Origin: Bacteroidota bacterium
GTDB taxonomy: Bacteria; Bacteroidota; Bacteroidia; Chitinophagales; LD1
Assembly (NCBI GenBank): GCA_018267355.1
Contig: JAFDYP010000440.1
Coordinates: 1 to 6,721 of the forward strand
Length of the DNA stretch: 6,721 nt
Direction of reading: 5' to 3'
Part shown: piece after piece, positions 6,129 to 6,721 of the stretch
Layout: each line of letters begins with the position of its first letter
Numbering within the stretch: position 1 is the stretch's first letter
Position numbers and translations under genes: made by a program
Notes under the pieces: generated by a model
The model's database searches: none
What the model was told of the DNA's origin: nothing
What the model saw: the letters and a program-made list of their open reading frames with translations, nothing else

Positions 6129-6721
6129 GTGAAGAAACTGTACTACATACTGTCTCTCGTGCTCCTCACTACCGCCTGCCACGCGCAGGACAAAGGCGCT
6201 GTGACCATCATAAAAAAGTCTGAACAGCTCACCCACGCCACGGGCTGGAAGCAAAACCGCAGTACAGATAAGCTCATAGCCAATGACAATGTGATCTGTG
6301 ATAAAGAGATACAGCGCACCGACAGCGGCCTGATAGGTGGTACTACGCAAAACTTCGCCTGGCTGCAGTCTGCCTCAGTGCGCTACGGAGCGCGCAAATA
6401 CTACATGGTGTACTACTTCCGGCAGGATGGCCACTACCTGCACCCGGAAACCAAAGTCGGCTGGATCTCACATACTGCTACGAGGTTTATGGTAGTAGAC
6501 TCCTCAGAGTATGTCACCTTTCGCAAGGAAGTGCTGACCAAACGTGGCGGCGCACATGCATTGCGCAGCCGCGTGACTGGCGAGATACTCGATGCCTATG
6601 ATGAGGCTGCCATGCTCAAAGAAGTTGCGGCGGCATTTGAACGGGTGGAGAAAAAGACAGCGCTGGTCTACTACTGCTTTAATGCTAAAACGCAGGTCTA
6701 TGAGGGTCGCGATATAGCCCG
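6129..6721 (+). CDS. Exported protein of unknown function, C-terminus beyond window
   Basis: A frame opens at GTG 6129 and stays open for 197 codons to the right edge. I do not recognise the family. The first 19 or 20 residues (MKKLYYILSLVLLTTACHAQ) form a signal peptide; C-H-A-Q suits signal peptidase I, while Cys17 in TTAC leaves a weak lipoprotein alternative. The mature part is mixed polar and aromatic, with YYMVYYFRQDGHYLHP at about 98-113 and a possible helical stretch (ILDAYDEAAMLKEVAAAFERVEKK) at about 157-180; no transmembrane segment follows the signal. GTG is chosen because the signal peptide begins exactly there and no ATG, GTG or TTG lies in frame upstream as far back as about 6093. 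It probably acts in the periplasm or at the outer surface. It follows aroA by 106 nt across a terminator-like hairpin, so it is probably its own transcription unit. Confidence 0.75.
   Translation, partial: MKKLYYILSLVLLTTACHAQDKGAVTIIKKSEQLTHATGWKQNRSTDKLIANDNVICDKEIQRTDSGLIGGTTQNFAWLQSASVRYGARKYYMVYYFRQDGHYLHPETKVGWISHTATRFMVVDSSEYVTFRKEVLTKRGGAHALRSRVTGEILDAYDEAAMLKEVAAAFERVEKKTALVYYCFNAKTQVYEGRDIA

Noticed and set aside
6054..6350. Minus-strand open frame of 98 codons at the right end
   Set aside because: It runs antisense to the GTG-started gene, whose signal peptide is convincing, and it begins inside that gene.
1..6721. Search for tRNA, rRNA, CRISPR arrays, insertion sequences, attachment sites and defence genes
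   Set aside because: No clover-leaf, spaced direct-repeat array, transposase motif or defence-type domain was seen on either strand.

Overview
The window looks like chromosomal DNA from a member of the Bacteroidota, most likely a moderately GC-rich chitinophaga-type lineage. The evidence is: no Shine-Dalgarno sequences before the genes; promoter-like TAnnTTTG boxes (the Bacteroidota -7 element) in the gaps; frequent ATA isoleucine codons; AroA and AroB sequences of the short Bacteroidota kind; and a large exported protein that opens with the N-terminal signature common to Bacteroidota PKD/Ig-like surface proteins. The lineage below phylum is inference.

Layout: (1) Positions 2133 down to 1, minus strand, hold the first 711 codons of a large secreted or surface protein that runs off the left edge. 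It has a signal peptide, a conserved N-terminal domain, cadherin/Ig-like beta-sandwich segments, two Ig/PKD-like domains and the start of a right-handed beta-helix. (2) Positions 2134-2359 are an AT-rich divergent intergenic region. It carries a promoter candidate for the minus-strand gene, a 13-nt imperfect inverted repeat across that promoter, a second 7-bp dyad, and a promoter candidate for the rightward genes. (3) Positions 2360-6022, plus strand, hold three closely spaced genes: a Sad/YneI-like aldehyde dehydrogenase (probably succinate-semialdehyde dehydrogenase), aroB (3-dehydroquinate synthase) and aroA (EPSP synthase), with gaps of 41 and 16 nt. They probably form one operon, ended by an A-tract/T-tract hairpin at about 6026-6057. 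(4) From 6129 to the right edge, a GTG-started gene encodes the N-terminal 197 residues of an exported protein of unknown function.

How the genes work together: aroB (step 2) and aroA (step 6) belong to the shikimate pathway that makes chorismate for aromatic amino acids and other products. The aldehyde dehydrogenase has no direct role in that pathway; its link is positional. The two exported proteins at the edges appear unrelated to the metabolic operon.

I see no mobile element, CRISPR array, RNA gene, toxin-antitoxin pair or defence locus, and no convincing sign of an undescribed multi-gene system. The items most worth a second look are the inverted repeat over the surface-protein promoter, the 8-nt triplicated motif between the dehydrogenase and aroB, and the two edge genes.
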